64,000 bases of DNA from Brachynemurus nebulosus (taxonomy: Eukaryota; Arthropoda; Insecta; Neuroptera; Myrmeleontidae). Positions 23,638-36,573 of the stretch are shown piece after piece. Where the stretch lies: the NCBI GenBank assembly GCA_035578155.1, contig JAPWDM010000015.1, positions 5,398,501 to 5,462,500 of the forward strand. Reading direction: 5' to 3'. The position numbers and the translations under genes are program-made. Positions within the stretch are counted from its first letter, which is position 1, and the number at the start of each line of letters is the position of its first letter. The notes under the pieces were generated by a model. It was not told where the DNA came from. It searched no databases and worked only from the letters and a program-made list of their open reading frames with translations.

Positions 23638-26600
23638 TAAAAAAATGCATTATGTGCGAAAGAACACGGGAGGACGATTTGAAGTTGCACAGATTCCCAA
23701 AGAATGAAGGAAGGTAATTAAAAAAAATTACAATATTAATAATAAAAAAGTAACCTTATTGTTAATCTATGGAACCTTGACGATAATTAATAATAAAAAC
23801 CGTAAAAGGGGAGAATAATTTTTTTACAATTTTCTTTTTTTTTTTTAATAATACTGATTTTTTAATAAATCAGACTTAATCATCTCGAGCAACAATGTTT
23901 TTCAATAAGTATTACAGAAGTAGACAAAAAAGATGAAAATATTTTTAAAATCATCGACAGTAATTTTATTGAGTTAGTTAGCATGCATAAATTTTCAAAA
24001 TATGTAGAATCAACATTAATTTTGTGGTCGCTGATATTTTTAATTCAGTTTTTCAACTAGTGTTTTTAAAAGATTTTTAAATTTTTTTTAAAGAAGTTTT
24101 CATGTATTAACATTGAAGTTTTTGATTATGTTGAATTTAACAATTTTGACCTTCATGTCATTTTGTGTTTGTTACACATGGTGTTTTTCTTTGTTCCCGT
24201 TGTTTTCACCAACTGGGTGTGCCTTGTTTTTGACAAGCTTTTTACAAAAATTTTTTCTCGACTTCGAATTCTTTTGAATTCGTTTGATTTTTCTATGCTT
24301 TTCGACATGATTTTTTGTTCTTTTGATTTTCTTTTCTTTTTCGCTATGATCTTTGATAATGGTTATGTGGCGACGACACATACATACATATAGACGTATA
24401 ATAGAAAACTCTGGAACAACGCGTATAGCATCAACAAAACAACACACACGTACAACATCAGAAAATTCCGTTAACCGTACCTACCTATATACAATACCTA
24501 CAAAATACGACAACATACTTACCAAACAATCGAATGATCTGGAATCACCACAGCTACGCACATACACCTACAACATCAACAATATACTACGATGACAATA
24601 CGTATACACATACTATCCACCGAACATTCCAGCAATGGAAGACGCTAGAGCATACACGACACCACAACAACCCCCACACGTCATTGCTTCATCAGAACGA
24701 TCTAGCATTAGAAATTTCTAGACCACGCATTTCGTATATATATACACCGGTACAGTTAGTTAGGGAGCGACAACTGTCTACGCAAACACATCATCAGCCA
24801 ACAATCGTCTGCAACGAAAGAGTCAGTAGTGAGTGAACAGCAGTCCAGTCAAACGCATCTACGGTCAACAATCACCTACAACCGGCCAGTGAATCAAAGT
24901 CAGTCGATACGAACACATCTACGGTCGATAGCCGCCTACATCGAGTCGTCAACGAAACAACCAATCAATCATCTCGGGCGGACAACTAGCACAAGTCGGA
25001 CTCCCCCTTTAGACACGCCGAACGGTCAAGCGACAGCCAGGACGAGATCAGGATCGACATCTCTCCGCATTACACTACAACTTCCACAAGTGGACATAAA
25101 CAAACATTATACGTACTGTATACAATAATTTAATAAATAAAGTTTATTTTACCGAAACCTCTAAGAACTTTTATTGAACAGTTCCATAGCTATCTCCCAG
25201 TTCCATACCTATCTCCCATAGTTATATTGACCGAAACATGTAAGATGATTCTTTAAAATTATATTTTCGATTTTATTTTCATTTTTATTTTATTTTTGCT
25301 ATGAGCACTTGATTTTTTACCATACGTATATGTAGCTCATTTTTTGTGATTTACGACGTTGGTTATTTGATTTTACAATTTTTGCAGGAAGTCGTTCAAT
25401 TTATCATAGTATGTAGAATTTCTTTATTTGTTTATGGATTGTTCTACAAATTTATTTTAACGATAGTATATAAAAACGAAAACAAAATTTTATAAAGTAA
25501 TTTTAAAAAGAAAACTTTTAGTAATTGAAATTTTGTAACTTTTCAGATGCCGTCTATGGCTTAACCAATTAGGAATGGCGAAGACATGTCCTAAATTTGC
25601 CCTTAATGTCCTTTGCCAACTATATTTCGACGACTCCAAGTACAAACCCATTGCTTCCAGAACATTGCATCCTTGGGCTTTACCTTCTCCAATAGATATT
25701 CCTGTTGAACGTGTGGTTGACCCTGATATCAATCCAGTTCGTGCTCGTCCAGTTTCTCCTATCCCTAGTACGTCCACTTGCTCCGATCCAAAGTCTGGTA
25801 CATCCAGATTCTCTGATATCACTCCCACTGTCCCACCTGAGGTAGCGATCCATTCTATTCCTAGCACTTCCTTTCAGGACATTACTTTCAGAATCTCTTC
25901 TTTGGCCTCCCCCCGTACATCGAGTCGTCCATTTCCAAAAATAATAAAAAAACAAACTAAAGCAAAAGGTGTGTTGGCAAAGGCACATGCAAAAATAAGA
26001 AGGATGAAAGAAAACATTAAAAAAAAATATTGTAATTCGAAAACTTAAAAATTTTGATGATAATCCTGTGGTTAAGGATTTATTTTCAGGCATGTCACTA
26101 ATGGCCCAGCAGTTGTTGTCACAGATGAAAAATGCGAAGAGAGATGTCCATGGTAGACGATGGAGCACATCAGATAAAGCAGCAGCTCTAGCTCTCTTTA
26201 AAAAATCCCCTAAAGCATATGCTCTTTTGCGTAAATTCCTACCCTTTCCGTCCTCTACAACACTCCGAACACATTTAGCACGCATTCTCTTTATTCCTGG
26301 TATAAATCCTATCCTACTTGAACAATTATCAAAATCCATTTCCCACCTAAAAAAAGCGGATAGAGTTCGCTGCTTGCTTTTTGATGAAATGGCGATACGA
26401 TCTCACTTGAATTACAACGCCGCCAACGACACCATCTATGGCTTTCAAAACTTCGGTAATGGGCGTCGGTTTAACGAAGTCGCCAACAGCGCTTTAATCT
26501 TTATGGCGTAGGGGCTTCGTAAACAGTGGAAGTAGCCTGTCACTTATTATTTTTTAAAGGGGGGTGTTAAAGGTGCGGATTTAGAGCCTATTATTCGTGA

Positions 26601-28419
26601 AGTCTTAAGTGCCTTCTCAAGTGAACTCAATCAATTTAAACTGTGTCGCGAAAGTTTGCGATTTGGGTTCAGGTAATTTAGCGGCTCTACGATTATTAGG
26701 TCCTATCACATCTAATTCATATTTTTCATATGAAGACAGAATATATTACACCCTTTGTGATGCTCCTTTGAAATGTACCAGAAATATGTTTATGAAATAT
26801 GGAGTTCAAATAAAGGTCATTTCAGAAGTTGAGGAGTCGGTCGCGACCGCAAAATGGGAACATATTGTGTCTTGAAAAAGAAAAGGAGACAGTTCCCCGG
26901 TATTTAATAAGGACACTGCGGAAGCTGACCGATACTCATGTAAATGCGATGTTAAAGGCCAAGATGAAGGTGAAGTTGGCTGCGGAAGTATTAAGCGAGT
27001 TGGTAGCAGCCGGAATCAGCTCCATGATTGTAAATGGTAAGTAAAAAACAAAAACTTACTGTATGGAAATAATTCAATTTTATTTTATCATTGCCGTGAT
27101 CAATACAGTAAATTACACATCATACATTTGATCCCATAGCTGTAACTTTCAACTGCCAGTAGCAGTTGTATTCGTTTATTTTTTATATTTTTCTACATAA
27201 AATAATATAAACGATTTATAAATAAACTCTGAGCTATTTTGATAATTTACAAAACATATATCTTTAATTACTTTTGGAACATGTAACTTGATTTAAATAA
27301 TAAAATAAGAATTGAATTAAAAAAAAAATAAACAAATAAATATAAATACTAATATTAAATTTTTATTTGTTTTAGGCCATCTCCCTTCAGAAGCAGCAAC
27401 AACTGTGGCTTTTATTGAGCAGGTTGACAAGCTCTTCGACAGCCTGAACTGTGTGGTAGCGAATCCTCCAAGTAATAAAAATTTACGTGGCCGTCTTACT
27501 GAAACTTCCAGTCATTTGGAATTTTGGCGAGAAATGCTACAAAAAGTAGACTCTTGCAAATACGTCAAAATTTCAGATGACCGTAGTTTGAGTTCAACCA
27601 AATCCATCCGTCCTAACTCCCCAGGACGCATGGATTCGGTCGATGAAGGCGGTCACAATGTTATGGTAATATTTGTCAGAAACGGAAGGATTAGACTACC
27701 TCAGAACAAGAAACCTTAACCAAGATTCCCTAGAGAATTTGTTTGGTTTAATTCGGTCGGGATTAGGGTGTAATAAAAACCCAACAATATCACAGTTTGT
27801 AGGCAGTCTAAAAACTCAAATAATCAATGGCCTCACAAACCCTGGCCCACAAGGTAATTGTGAGGCCGATAACATTGATATTTTAGACAGCCTACAAACG
27901 TTTTTGGGCGCCCGTGTAATGCCTGAAATAAATAAACCAGGAAATAGCAATGATACTAATCTTAACTTACCAGATATGATGTCAAAATTACTTATCAGTA
28001 CGATAAAACGTGTAGGCAAGTATTTTGACTTCAAATCGGTAACTGAGATTAGTGTTTTAATTGGCAGTGAAATCTTGAATAATAAATGCCAAGAATGTAA
28101 AGATGGAATAACTGATGATGGGTATGTTTCTGAGAGTGTTTTTCAAGACCCAAGTGGTAACGGATTTATACCCTGTGAAAATTTTGTTGCTACTATCGGT
28201 CGTTACATATTACAATTGTTGGATTCAAACATAGGACCAATTCAATATAAAGTGGGTGTTAGAAAAAAATTCGTTTCTCTTATTCGAGATGACATTGATT
28301 TTTCTTTATTTACTTGTACTAGTCATTTCACAGACTTTCGAAATGGCATTGTTGAGTCCGTTTGTCTAATCGGACTATATGATTATGGTACAAATTATAA
28401 TAAAGAGTTAGAGAAATAA
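23638..28419 (+). pseudogene. P-like THAP transposase, multi-exon, decayed
   Basis: Exon 1 ends at 23713 (donor GTAATT) and holds the first half of a THAP finger (KCIMCERTREDDLKLHRFPK). The ATG at about 23629 is one base out of frame. Exon 2 starts at 25547 after TTTCAG and gives RCRLWLNQLG, then CQLYFDD, where the THAP C-x2-H has Tyr for His. A Ser/Pro linker (PIPSTSTCS) and basic helix follow. The P-type core has FDEMAIRSHLNYNAAND and DAPLKCTRNMF. Intron 27037-27375 (GTAAGT/TTTTAG) comes before the C-terminal exon, with YLRTRNLNQDSLENLFGLIR, a P-transposase hallmark. Breaks: TAA at 26046, TAG at 26509, a frame change near 26870 and another near 27665. In P elements this protein cuts and pastes DNA using GTP. 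Confidence 0.85.
24170..25180 (+). repeat. Possible solo LTR inside the first intron
   Basis: Starts TGTTACACATGG and ends TTTTATTGAACA, about 1.0 kb. It has a TATATATATA box near 24736 and AATAAATAAAG near 25131, the layout of an LTR. The right part (24370-25130) is unusually rich in C, A and CACA words, which makes several open frames with odd T/H/S-rich proteins. No second copy and no clear target duplication are seen. Confidence 0.35.
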
Positions 28420-28739
28420 TAAACCAAACAAATTCTCAAAAACGGGTGCGTTAAATTTTGCAACATGTTTACATTGAAATAATTACATACAAATAATTGA
28501 CTTAATAGGTATAATACCACCTTTCTAAATATTTGTTTGTACAAGCTTACACATTTGTTTTTAAAATTTGCTGACAATAAATTACTGGTGTTTGTTAAAT
28601 TATTTGTCTCTGCTAAAATATTTTTTAAATATTGATTACGTACATTTTTGTACATTGGGCATTCTACTAAAATATGTTCCAAAGTTTCTGATTCACTTGA
28701 ATTACAAAGAGTACAAACTCCATCTTGTTTAACTCAATG

Positions 28740-29765
28740 GCTGCCAAATAATTTTTGTTTGTAAAAGACAGGTTTAAAAACATTGATAAAGAGAGAAAAT
28801 TGTTTACATATTATCTGTGTACTTCTGGAAATATTTTATTTTAATTCTAAGATTTTTGTTTCCTTCATAAAATATAAACATTGTTATGTATGTTTTGTAA
28901 AGTCGGTATTAAACTAATATTTGGAACATGTAATAATTTTTTTAAAATTATTTCAGATGTCATTATGATATTCATTTTAAGTAAAATACATTCTACAAAA
29001 ACTTAAGTAAAGAGAATGAAGAAACCATTATCTACCATTCTTATAATTTGGCATTCCCACTTTGTGTGTATCGCACAATATCTTACGTATTTTTAATTTT
29101 ATAAATTATAATAATATAATACTGACTTTATAAGAAGCGTACGTGCATGAATGCCGATCAACCCTACTGCAATGTGGCCAGTGTGTTTTTATAGTTGAAA
29201 TAATTTATTGATTTTTTATAATATGTAATACATACATATTTAGTCAAACCTTCGAAAATTTTTTTGCTAACAATAATAAACAATTTTTTTCATGTTCTTA
29301 TAGTACACTGTAAATTCAATTATGTTAAAACATTCAATAAAAATTATTAGAAGCAAATTTTATATATTTCTGTAAATATTTATATATAAAATTATCTACA
29401 GTATTATTTTTTTATTATTATTTCATTTTAAAGCAAGTTGGACAACTAGAGAAGTATCAATTTAACTTTAATTTAACATTTTTTGGGAAAAATTTTTATT
29501 AGAAAATAACCCAGTGTGGATTTTTAGTGTCCTTGTAATTTATTTTTATTATAGAATTGAGAAACAATATTTTTCAATTTAAAACATTCCAGTGCAGCTT
29601 AAAAATGTCAAAATGATTAATGACCTTAAAAATATAGTCTTGTCTTTTGTTGCAAGATATATTTCCCTCTTTGTTTCCTTTGCCATGTTAACATGCCAAT
29701 GGCACTGAATCGGTTAAATCTATATATGCTATTGTTAATTATAATTCTACATTTGCTACCTCCCA
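28740..29765. other. AT-rich spacer inside the LINE remnant
   Basis: About 1 kb with no reading frame or repeat that I can identify. It separates two parts of the LINE C-terminus that should be adjacent, so it is likely an old insertion. Confidence 0.4.
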
Positions 29766-30203
29766 CTGTCCGTAACTATGTGATTGTTTGAATTATCAGT
29801 AATGACATTTTAAATTTTAAATATAATTGCGCTTTTTCCTCCAGATACAAAATTTTATAATACTGACAAAAATTGGATTTTTCTAATCTTATCAAATCGT
29901 CTTGTCTCATTTTGTCCTGAAAATTATTTAGTATATTTTGTACGGTACGATCATCAAATTCGTTCATTTGCAAAAAACTTTCAGCGTTCACTTGATGGAG
30001 GAGCTCTCGCACTTGAGTAATCTAGTTATATTTTTTTTGCGGACTTACTAAATCTAGGCATAATAGTTTTTTGAGACACAAATTCGGCAACCTATTTGGC
30101 CGCATCTGCTTGACTTTCATGATTTAATTTAAAACTAGTTTCAGTATTCGATACAGTAATGATACAGTCCCCATTTCTAATCTAATTACATAATTTGGTG
30201 TAT

Positions 30204-31703
30204 TTGTTACTGTGAATGTCCGAAATGTAGTGTATCTTAAGATACACTGGTGTATGTTAACAACCACCACGCTAGTTGGTGAATGACCGTCATTAATTTA
30301 TTCTCTTCGTGACGATTTCGGTCATACACCAATGAATGTTAACATACACCACGACGACTTGGTTTGTGTTCATTATGAGTGAAATTATGGCTATTAATGA
30401 TATAAAAAAACCTGTTATTGTTATACAAAAAATTGTTACAATAAATAAAATTATTAATAGTCATTTCTAAGTCCACTCTGAACACAGTATTCGAAATTTT
30501 AGATAGAGAGAACTTAGTTATTTTTTGAGAGACTTTAATAAAATTTTGGAAACACTATTCGACAAAGATTCATTTATACTCGTTGTACTACTTTTCGTTT
30601 GTACCTCAAGCATTTTGAAAGTATAGCTTTCCAGTTTTTTACTTAACGGTAATATGATATTCTGGCGATCTTTAAAAGCTTAAAAATTACTTGTACAAAC
30701 GGGTACAAATTATAGTCTTTCCAATGCTGTTTTCAAGTTTCAAGTATCTCTGGAAACAATGGAATTCATTTTGCCTAGAATACCTAGTACTATGTATCTC
30801 CAAACGGATTGAAGTACAAACGAAATGAAAAGATTTATAACGAGTACAAATCATACTCTTTCAAATGCGATTTTCAAAAATTTCTATATCTGTGAAAATA
30901 ATAAATTTCGTTCTACCTAGAATTTCGAGTATCGTGTATCTTCTCACTTTTTGATGTACAAAAGAAAAAAAAAAAGAACTACAAACGGGTACAAACAAAT
31001 CTTTATCGAATGCCATTTACAAATTTTGAATATTTCTAAAAACAACCAAATTCATTCTACCTAAAATTTCGAGTACCGTGTTTCTCCGAACCCTTTGAGA
31101 CACAAACAAAAATAAAAGAGGTACAAACGGATCTCTGTCGAATGCTGTTTTCAAAATTGAAATATTTCAAAAGACAACCAAGTTGGTTCTACCTAGAATT
31201 TTGAGTACCGTCAATCTTCGAATCTTTTGACGTACAAACGACAATAATAGAGATACAAACAGTTAAAAGCGAATTTCTATCAAAAGATGCTAATAAAATT
31301 AAAATAAATTTTGGGCGCTGGTCATTTTAAAATTTTTTTCTGTTTAGGTACCCTTCGAGGCACAATCAAAATAATTATTATTATTTTTGAATTTGGAATA
31401 TTTACCGGCTTTCAGTATTTAGGATGAAACTGCACAGATCAAATTTTGCAACAATGAATTATTTTTAAAGAAACATAATCTATTCGTTACAACATAACTT
31501 CTTTTTAAACAAACAATGACGTGTTTTAACATTCACGTAATTTTTAAATCGTTATATCTAAGATTCAAAGACTCGTCTTGGTGTATGTTAACATCCACCG
31601 GTGTATGTCCGATTTAAAAAGATTTATTAAACAATTTTGGACATACACCATCAAAATTGGTGATTGTCGACATACACCGGTGTATCTTAACATTCACAGT
31701 AAC
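30204..31703. mobile_element. 1.5-kb inverted-repeat element with internal tandem repeats
   Basis: Left end GTTACTGTGAATGT and right end ACATTCACAGTAAC are inverted repeats. Inside both ends GGTGTATGTTAACATACACC-like palindromic words recur (30252, 30340, 31580, 31675). No transposase frame is present, so it is non-autonomous. It interrupts the minus-strand LINE between late RT and tail. Target duplication is unclear. Confidence 0.72.
30620..31290. repeat. 143-bp tandem repeat, about five diverged copies
   Basis: The word TTCATTCTACCTAGAAT starts units at 30765, 30907, 31051 and 31193 (142, 144 and 142 bp apart). Each unit also carries GTACAAACGGG-like and TCGAATGCTGTTTTCAA-like words; an older half unit lies before 30765. 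Confidence 0.8.
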
Positions 31704-32504
31704 ATATTCATTGATAACATTAAAATCTTTTTAAAGAAACAGAGTTGAATTTTTTCAACATATTGGTAATATTGCAAGAACCAAAACGGAGCTGCATATA
31801 GTAGTACCGATGCCACTAGGGAATCAAATAATCTGTTTTTCGAATCCCAGTCACCAGAAATTTACATTTGATATTTTGTCAATCATTTGTTTTTGATAAT
31901 TAATTTTTTTTTCTTTAACTAATATTTTATATTGTTTTTTAATTTCGTGATAACTGTTTACTAGTTCATCATTTTCAAAATTGTCATGTTTGCATAATTT
32001 CAATGAATTTTTTACATTAAATTTTTTATTTGTACATTCCTGATCAAATCACTTATTATTTAATATTCTAAAATCGCTATTGCAATTTAATCTTTCTTTT
32101 TGCATTCCTACCTGACACGCTAATTCTTTAATAGCATTTTCTAAGTTTGTGCACACTTCATCTACTGTTATGTTGCTGCTTTGCTTATATGAATTCTACT
32201 ACACATACCGGACATTTTTCAGATCAAATAGCATCGTGTTTTGTGTATGCAAGTATATCCCACTTGATGTGATTAATTTAAATAAAAGATGAATAGCTAT
32301 TTTGATAAAAAATTCATATTATGACGAAGGCTCGGCATTTAGGTGTTAATTAAGGTGCAACTTTACAATTTGGTGTTTATTTAAATTGTTGAATTTACAA
32401 AGTTAAAATACAAATATATTGTGGTTTATTAACAATCGTTCCATTATTTATAGCTTTTTTCGAACTGACTAGCTCAGATAAGTTTTACATTAGCATGAAA
32501 TTAG

Positions 32505-34133
32505 GTGGAGTCTCTAGGTGGAGACCTGGGGCTCGGTTTAGGCTACCAGGCGCATCCACAGGTTGCGGATAGTGGAACGGCTCTCAGATATGAGGGCCAG
32601 CTGCGAATAAGCATCGGCAAATAAGCAGTCGCGGACAATGGACAGCAGGAGCGGAGAACGTGGCAGGGCGGCCCTGTGGTGGGGTCGTTCATGGCAAAAG
32701 GTTCACAAGCTCAGTGAAGCGGCTGTGACGTAGCGAGTTGGTGCCGCCATCAAATAAGCATCCCTTATGTTGCCTTGCATGGTACGGTGTTGGGTCATCA
32801 AAGGCTAGGGGACGTAAACTCCGAAATTAAACCAACATACCGTAGCCTCAGACGTGATCTAGGAACGGAGATCGCAAGCACGTCTGTGTTAAGGGTCAAG
32901 AGCTTTTCGGGGTTCTCTTTCAAAGTCTCCCTGAGCGTAGCGAGAGACGGAGCGGTGAAGTATTTTCTGTGGACCTGCCATGGGCCGGTGGTGCGGGGGC
33001 GGGGGCCGATGTTCCAGTCTGCCGGAGGGTACAGAGAGAAAATCAGGTTGGACACTCCTGGACCGCTGGGTAGTACAGAGACCCGGGGCAGTCTAGCCAA
33101 CATGCCCTGGCTGCCCTATCAACCAGCGAAAAATCGCGATGTGTGTTTCAGTGCCGGATGGCGACCGGATGGGACCCTGCAGTGCACGTCGGGGGACCTC
33201 TTCCGCGGCCACCGGAGATTTTGGACTCGGCCGTCGCGACCGCACCTTTTCTGCCCCATTGTTGCGGGGAAACGGGAACCTTTCCGTTACCGTCTCACGT
33301 TTTTATTAAATTATTAAATTTTTGTTTTACTCAAATTATTAATATGGAAAAGTCAGATAAAAAGAGTATTTTCTCAAAAGTGTCAACAAACACTTCAGTA
33401 GGGTTTCCCAGTCCATTGGACTCCTACGGAGAGTCATCAAGGATAACAGATAGCGGGGTAATGGCTAAAAAAGCAGATCCATTCAGGAAGAGTCAGGTTC
33501 TTAAGGGGACATCACCAAGAGCGCGATCTCGTTCACTGAGCGATAAAAGAGAATTCAGCTAGGGAAGCTATGACGATTGGTTAACGGAAGTTATTAAGAG
33601 GCCCGTGACTAAAGTGAATAAGGCACCAGAAGTAGTAGAAGTTAGCGAAAATCAAGCCTCGGGGAAGACGGACATAATATGCCTAGACGAGGAGGTTCGT
33701 CCGACGGCAAAGAGGTCCAGGAAAGCGTCCCCAACGTCAAGCCGAGTAAGCGAAAGAGCCTCAGCCGAGGAGAGCTCGAGAGACTGAGGGCAGCGGTAAT
33801 TTTATGTACCAAGGAATTGCTCGAGGCGGTAAAAGGCGCTCCTAATACCAAGGGCAATATAAAGTGCGAGGCATATGGAAGCGGAACAGCTACAAAGGAT
33901 GAGGAATGAACTGAGAGTGAACATGAAGGAAATAGGCATCCAAATTGACACTGATAAATCCTGTGGGCCCGCTAAAAAAGAGGTTGCGATACAGGCAGAT
34001 CTAGACACCAAGGAAGGGGATATAAAAGCAACATTGTCCAAGGGAGGCACTTTCGAGGAACTTGCGCATTTGCTGGATGCTGAATAGCCTGAGTCCGTAT
34101 ATGAGATCGGTTTGAAAAAAAAAAAAAAAAAAA
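32505..34133 (+). mobile_element. R1-like LINE: GC-rich 5' UTR plus broken ORF1 and poly(A)
   Basis: A sharp rise in GC begins near 32505 (GGTGGAGACCTGGGGCTC) in otherwise AT-rich DNA. About 840 bp of leader are followed by an ORF1 at 33344-34087 and an 18-A tail at about 34115-34132. No ORF2 (endonuclease/RT) is present, so the copy is either a processed partial transcript or a non-autonomous form. R1-clade origin is inferred from the leader style and the charged ORF1. Confidence 0.5.
33344..34087 (+). pseudogene. ORF1 (gag-like) of the R1-like LINE, broken
   Basis: Starts MEKSDKKSIFSKVSTNTS. The sequence is Ser/Lys/Glu-rich with SRSRKASP-type clusters, then a helical segment (GELERLRAAVILCTKELLEA) and ends FEELAHLLDAE, where R1/Jockey ORF1 proteins would go on to CCHC knuckles. 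A TAG at 33560 is in frame; frame changes follow near 33700 and 33880. ORF1 proteins coat LINE RNA. No knuckles remain, so the RNA-binding end is missing. Confidence 0.5.
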
Positions 34134-34534
34134 CATTTTTATTGGTGGCCATAAAATAAAAACTTAAAAAATTGCAAAATCTTTAAAAAAATATCTTAAA
34201 TCATATAAATCAAATCTTTTGTAAAAATAAGGACTTATAATTTCAACTTTATACGTTCTTCTTCATTTGAATTTTGCGTTTCTACCTTTACGTTTGCTCT
34301 TATGAAAAGTTGGATTTTTTCGTTTTTTTTGTGTTTTTCCTTTTTTGCACTTTTTTTTCGCATAAGACTAGAAAACTTTTAAACTTTTGTTGTTTTAGTG
34401 TATATAGTTTTAGTGTTTATTGTATTTAATTTTTTAGTGTTTTACTGTGTGTAATTTTTAAGATTTGATAAACTTACTATAAACTAATATATCTACATAT
34501 AGTGTTAGTTTAGAAACACTTACACTAAAGTTTA
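34134..34534. other. AT-rich stretch, possible left end of piggyBac
   Basis: No gene. The piggyBac 5' UTR and terminal repeat should lie here; I could not pair a TTAA-flanked end with one near 56450. Confidence 0.3.
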
Positions 34535-35614
34535 TAACTTGAGCTCGGATTTGGAATTCAGTGACGACGATTTTTTCGATTTTCGCAGTTTAGTGATTGG
34601 AGACGATAGCGAAACGGAAGAAGGCATTCCATTATGGCTACTGCTTCCCATTCCACTGATATACAAACCTATGACGCCACTTTTTCTTCCTTGATATCTG
34701 GTCTTTTTATTCCAATTATCCACGACTTGAACAATTCCTATTGCAGTATTAATGTTAATACAGCACTAACAGAAAACTCGACAGAACTTCACTACTTCGA
34801 ATATTTTTCGAATATTGACATTATTACCAAGATAGTAAACGAAACTAACAAGTATTATAGATTTAACATAAAACAATCCCGTTTTCAACAATGGATTAAC
34901 ACGACGACGGACGAGATGTACATATTTTTCGAACTGTTTATGTTAATGGCAAGAAACAGCAGAAATAGTATTAGTGAACATTGGTCCACTGATACTCTGC
35001 TTAGAAGTCCTGTTTTTAGTCAAATAATAGCTAGAAATAGGTAACAAATTCTTTTAAGCGAATTACACTTTTCAGACCTATCCCAACAAAATACTGGAGA
35101 CAGACTGACTAAAATTAGACTACTTGTTGACCATGCAAGAAAACTATTTACTAAAAATATGATTCCAAATCAAAATTTATGTATTGACAAAAGTCTCATT
35201 CCTTTCCAAGGTAGACTTTTCTTTAAACAGTTTATACCATCTAAACGTCATCGATTTGAAATCGAGACTTTTTACTGTGTGACATTGACTCAGGCTTCAT
35301 CTTTGATTTTATCCTTTATGTTAGAGACGGGACAGAAATTACAGACGATCAACATTTAAGAATATCTGGGACAGTAATCACAACATTGTTGAAAAACCTC
35401 CTGAATCGTGGCCGTACGCTTTTGATAGACAACTGGTACACCAGCCCTCATTTGTTTTTATTTTTACATAAAACAAAACAAATTCTTGCGATACAGTGAG
35501 GAAAAACCGGCGTCGAATGCCTAAATTTACAAAACTAAAAAAGGGAGAAACAGAGTCATAACACTGGGGACCCATATTGACTTTAAAGTAGCATGACTAA
35601 CGAGAAGTCCATAT

Positions 35615-35688
35615 CGCTACTTCTTCCTGTGAACCTAGTATATCAAAAACTATATGTTTTAGGACACACAAAAAAAGATTAAATACTG

Positions 35689-35762
<74 letters not shown>

Positions 35763-35891
35763 TAGCCAACATCAAAGGGTGAAATTAGCATAAATCTTAA
35801 GTTCATACTGATGAAAACACAGATTTAATACTTTTTTTTGTGTCCAAAAATTGGGAGTTCTAAGATACGAGGTTCACAGAGAGAAGTAGCG
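35615..35891. mobile_element. 277-bp MITE with a (TA)n centre, inside piggyBac
   Basis: Ends CGCTACTTC and GAAGTAGCG with imperfect inverted arms of about 80 bp (GTGAACCT, TTGGACACA and TTAAAT blocks in both). ATAT flanks both sides (35611-35614, 35892-35895) and REVHMLST of the transposase is rejoined by removing it. The loop is a (TA)n tract, 35694-35760. Confidence 0.72.
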
Positions 35892-35979
35892 ATATGTTGT
35901 CTACCGTTCACGAAGAAGCAGTCGCTCCTGAGTCTGCAGATGAAGAAACTGGAGTTCCGAAACCCACATGCATACTTGA

Positions 35980-36573
35980 TGTTACGAATCGACTAGTAAA
36001 GGGGTATTGCATAACGTTCGCCAAACGCTAATACCATATCGCATGTATGAATGCATTTAGAATCTACATATTGCAGTATCAAAAATTGATAAGAAATATA
36101 TAGAGATTTTTGGCCTTGAATGTAGCGAGACTGATGCAATACTTCTTGGGAGTTCGTTAAGTAGAGTCGGGGTGTGTCTGTGATTGAGTATACATCGTAA
36201 TTGGGTTTTTTGTGTTTAATTATTAAATTATAAATTTTGGGTAAATTGTGAAAAGTGAATATTAGATTCAAGTAATACAGTGTAGTGCTAAATTGGAACC
36301 AATCAAGGCGTCAAGGTAGGATTTTTGGTTGTATCTATTCCTCTCTCGAACCATAAATTTTGAACTTAACTTTTGTATTCTTATTTTATTTTTCTGTTAT
36401 CTTTTTCTTTTATTATTTCAATAAATATTACTTATATTTTGACGGGGGTTGTTTTCATTTATTACAAATCCGTACATACCCCTTCTAAGAAGCAGCCCAC
36501 ATCTTCAAAAGGACCCACACGCTACCGCATCTCAAAACGGGAAGTCTAATTCCATCAAGACGTCCGATTAACA
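35980..36573 (+). repeat. 5' LTR of Gypsy-2
   Basis: 594 bp, TGTTACGAATC to CCGATTAACA. It is followed by ATGGTGGCAGCGCTCGAGAT, a typical primer-binding joint of insect Gypsy elements. AATAAATATTA near 36419 could be the polyadenylation signal. Confidence 0.92.

Larger units (their letters stand above)
28395..32190 (-). mobile_element. LINE remnant in three pieces, minus strand
   Basis: Read from 32190 down. Piece 1 (32190-31750) has the endonuclease-RT linker (KKQYKILVKEKKINYQKQM) and, after an internal deletion, SLVASVLLYAAPFW from the late RT. Piece 2 (30200-29776) has PNYVIRLEMGTVSLLYRIL and a helical tail ending MSLL. Piece 3 (28735-28395) has the C-terminal zinc-like block VCTLCNSSESETLEHILVEC (C-x2-C, H, C). 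Stops are scattered through all pieces. The 30204-31703 element splits pieces 1 and 2; AT-rich sequence splits 2 and 3. The order and motifs fit a CR1/Jockey/R1-group ORF2; the clade is not certain. Confidence 0.72.

Noticed and set aside
24163..25128. Several T/H/S-rich open frames
   Set aside because: They lie in a CA-rich stretch that looks like an LTR in an intron; overlapping frames in the same strand and no conserved motif.
32775..33317. 180-codon GC-rich frame in the R1-like leader
   Set aside because: High GC removes stops by chance; another frame on the opposite strand is also open, and the real ORF1 starts at 33344.
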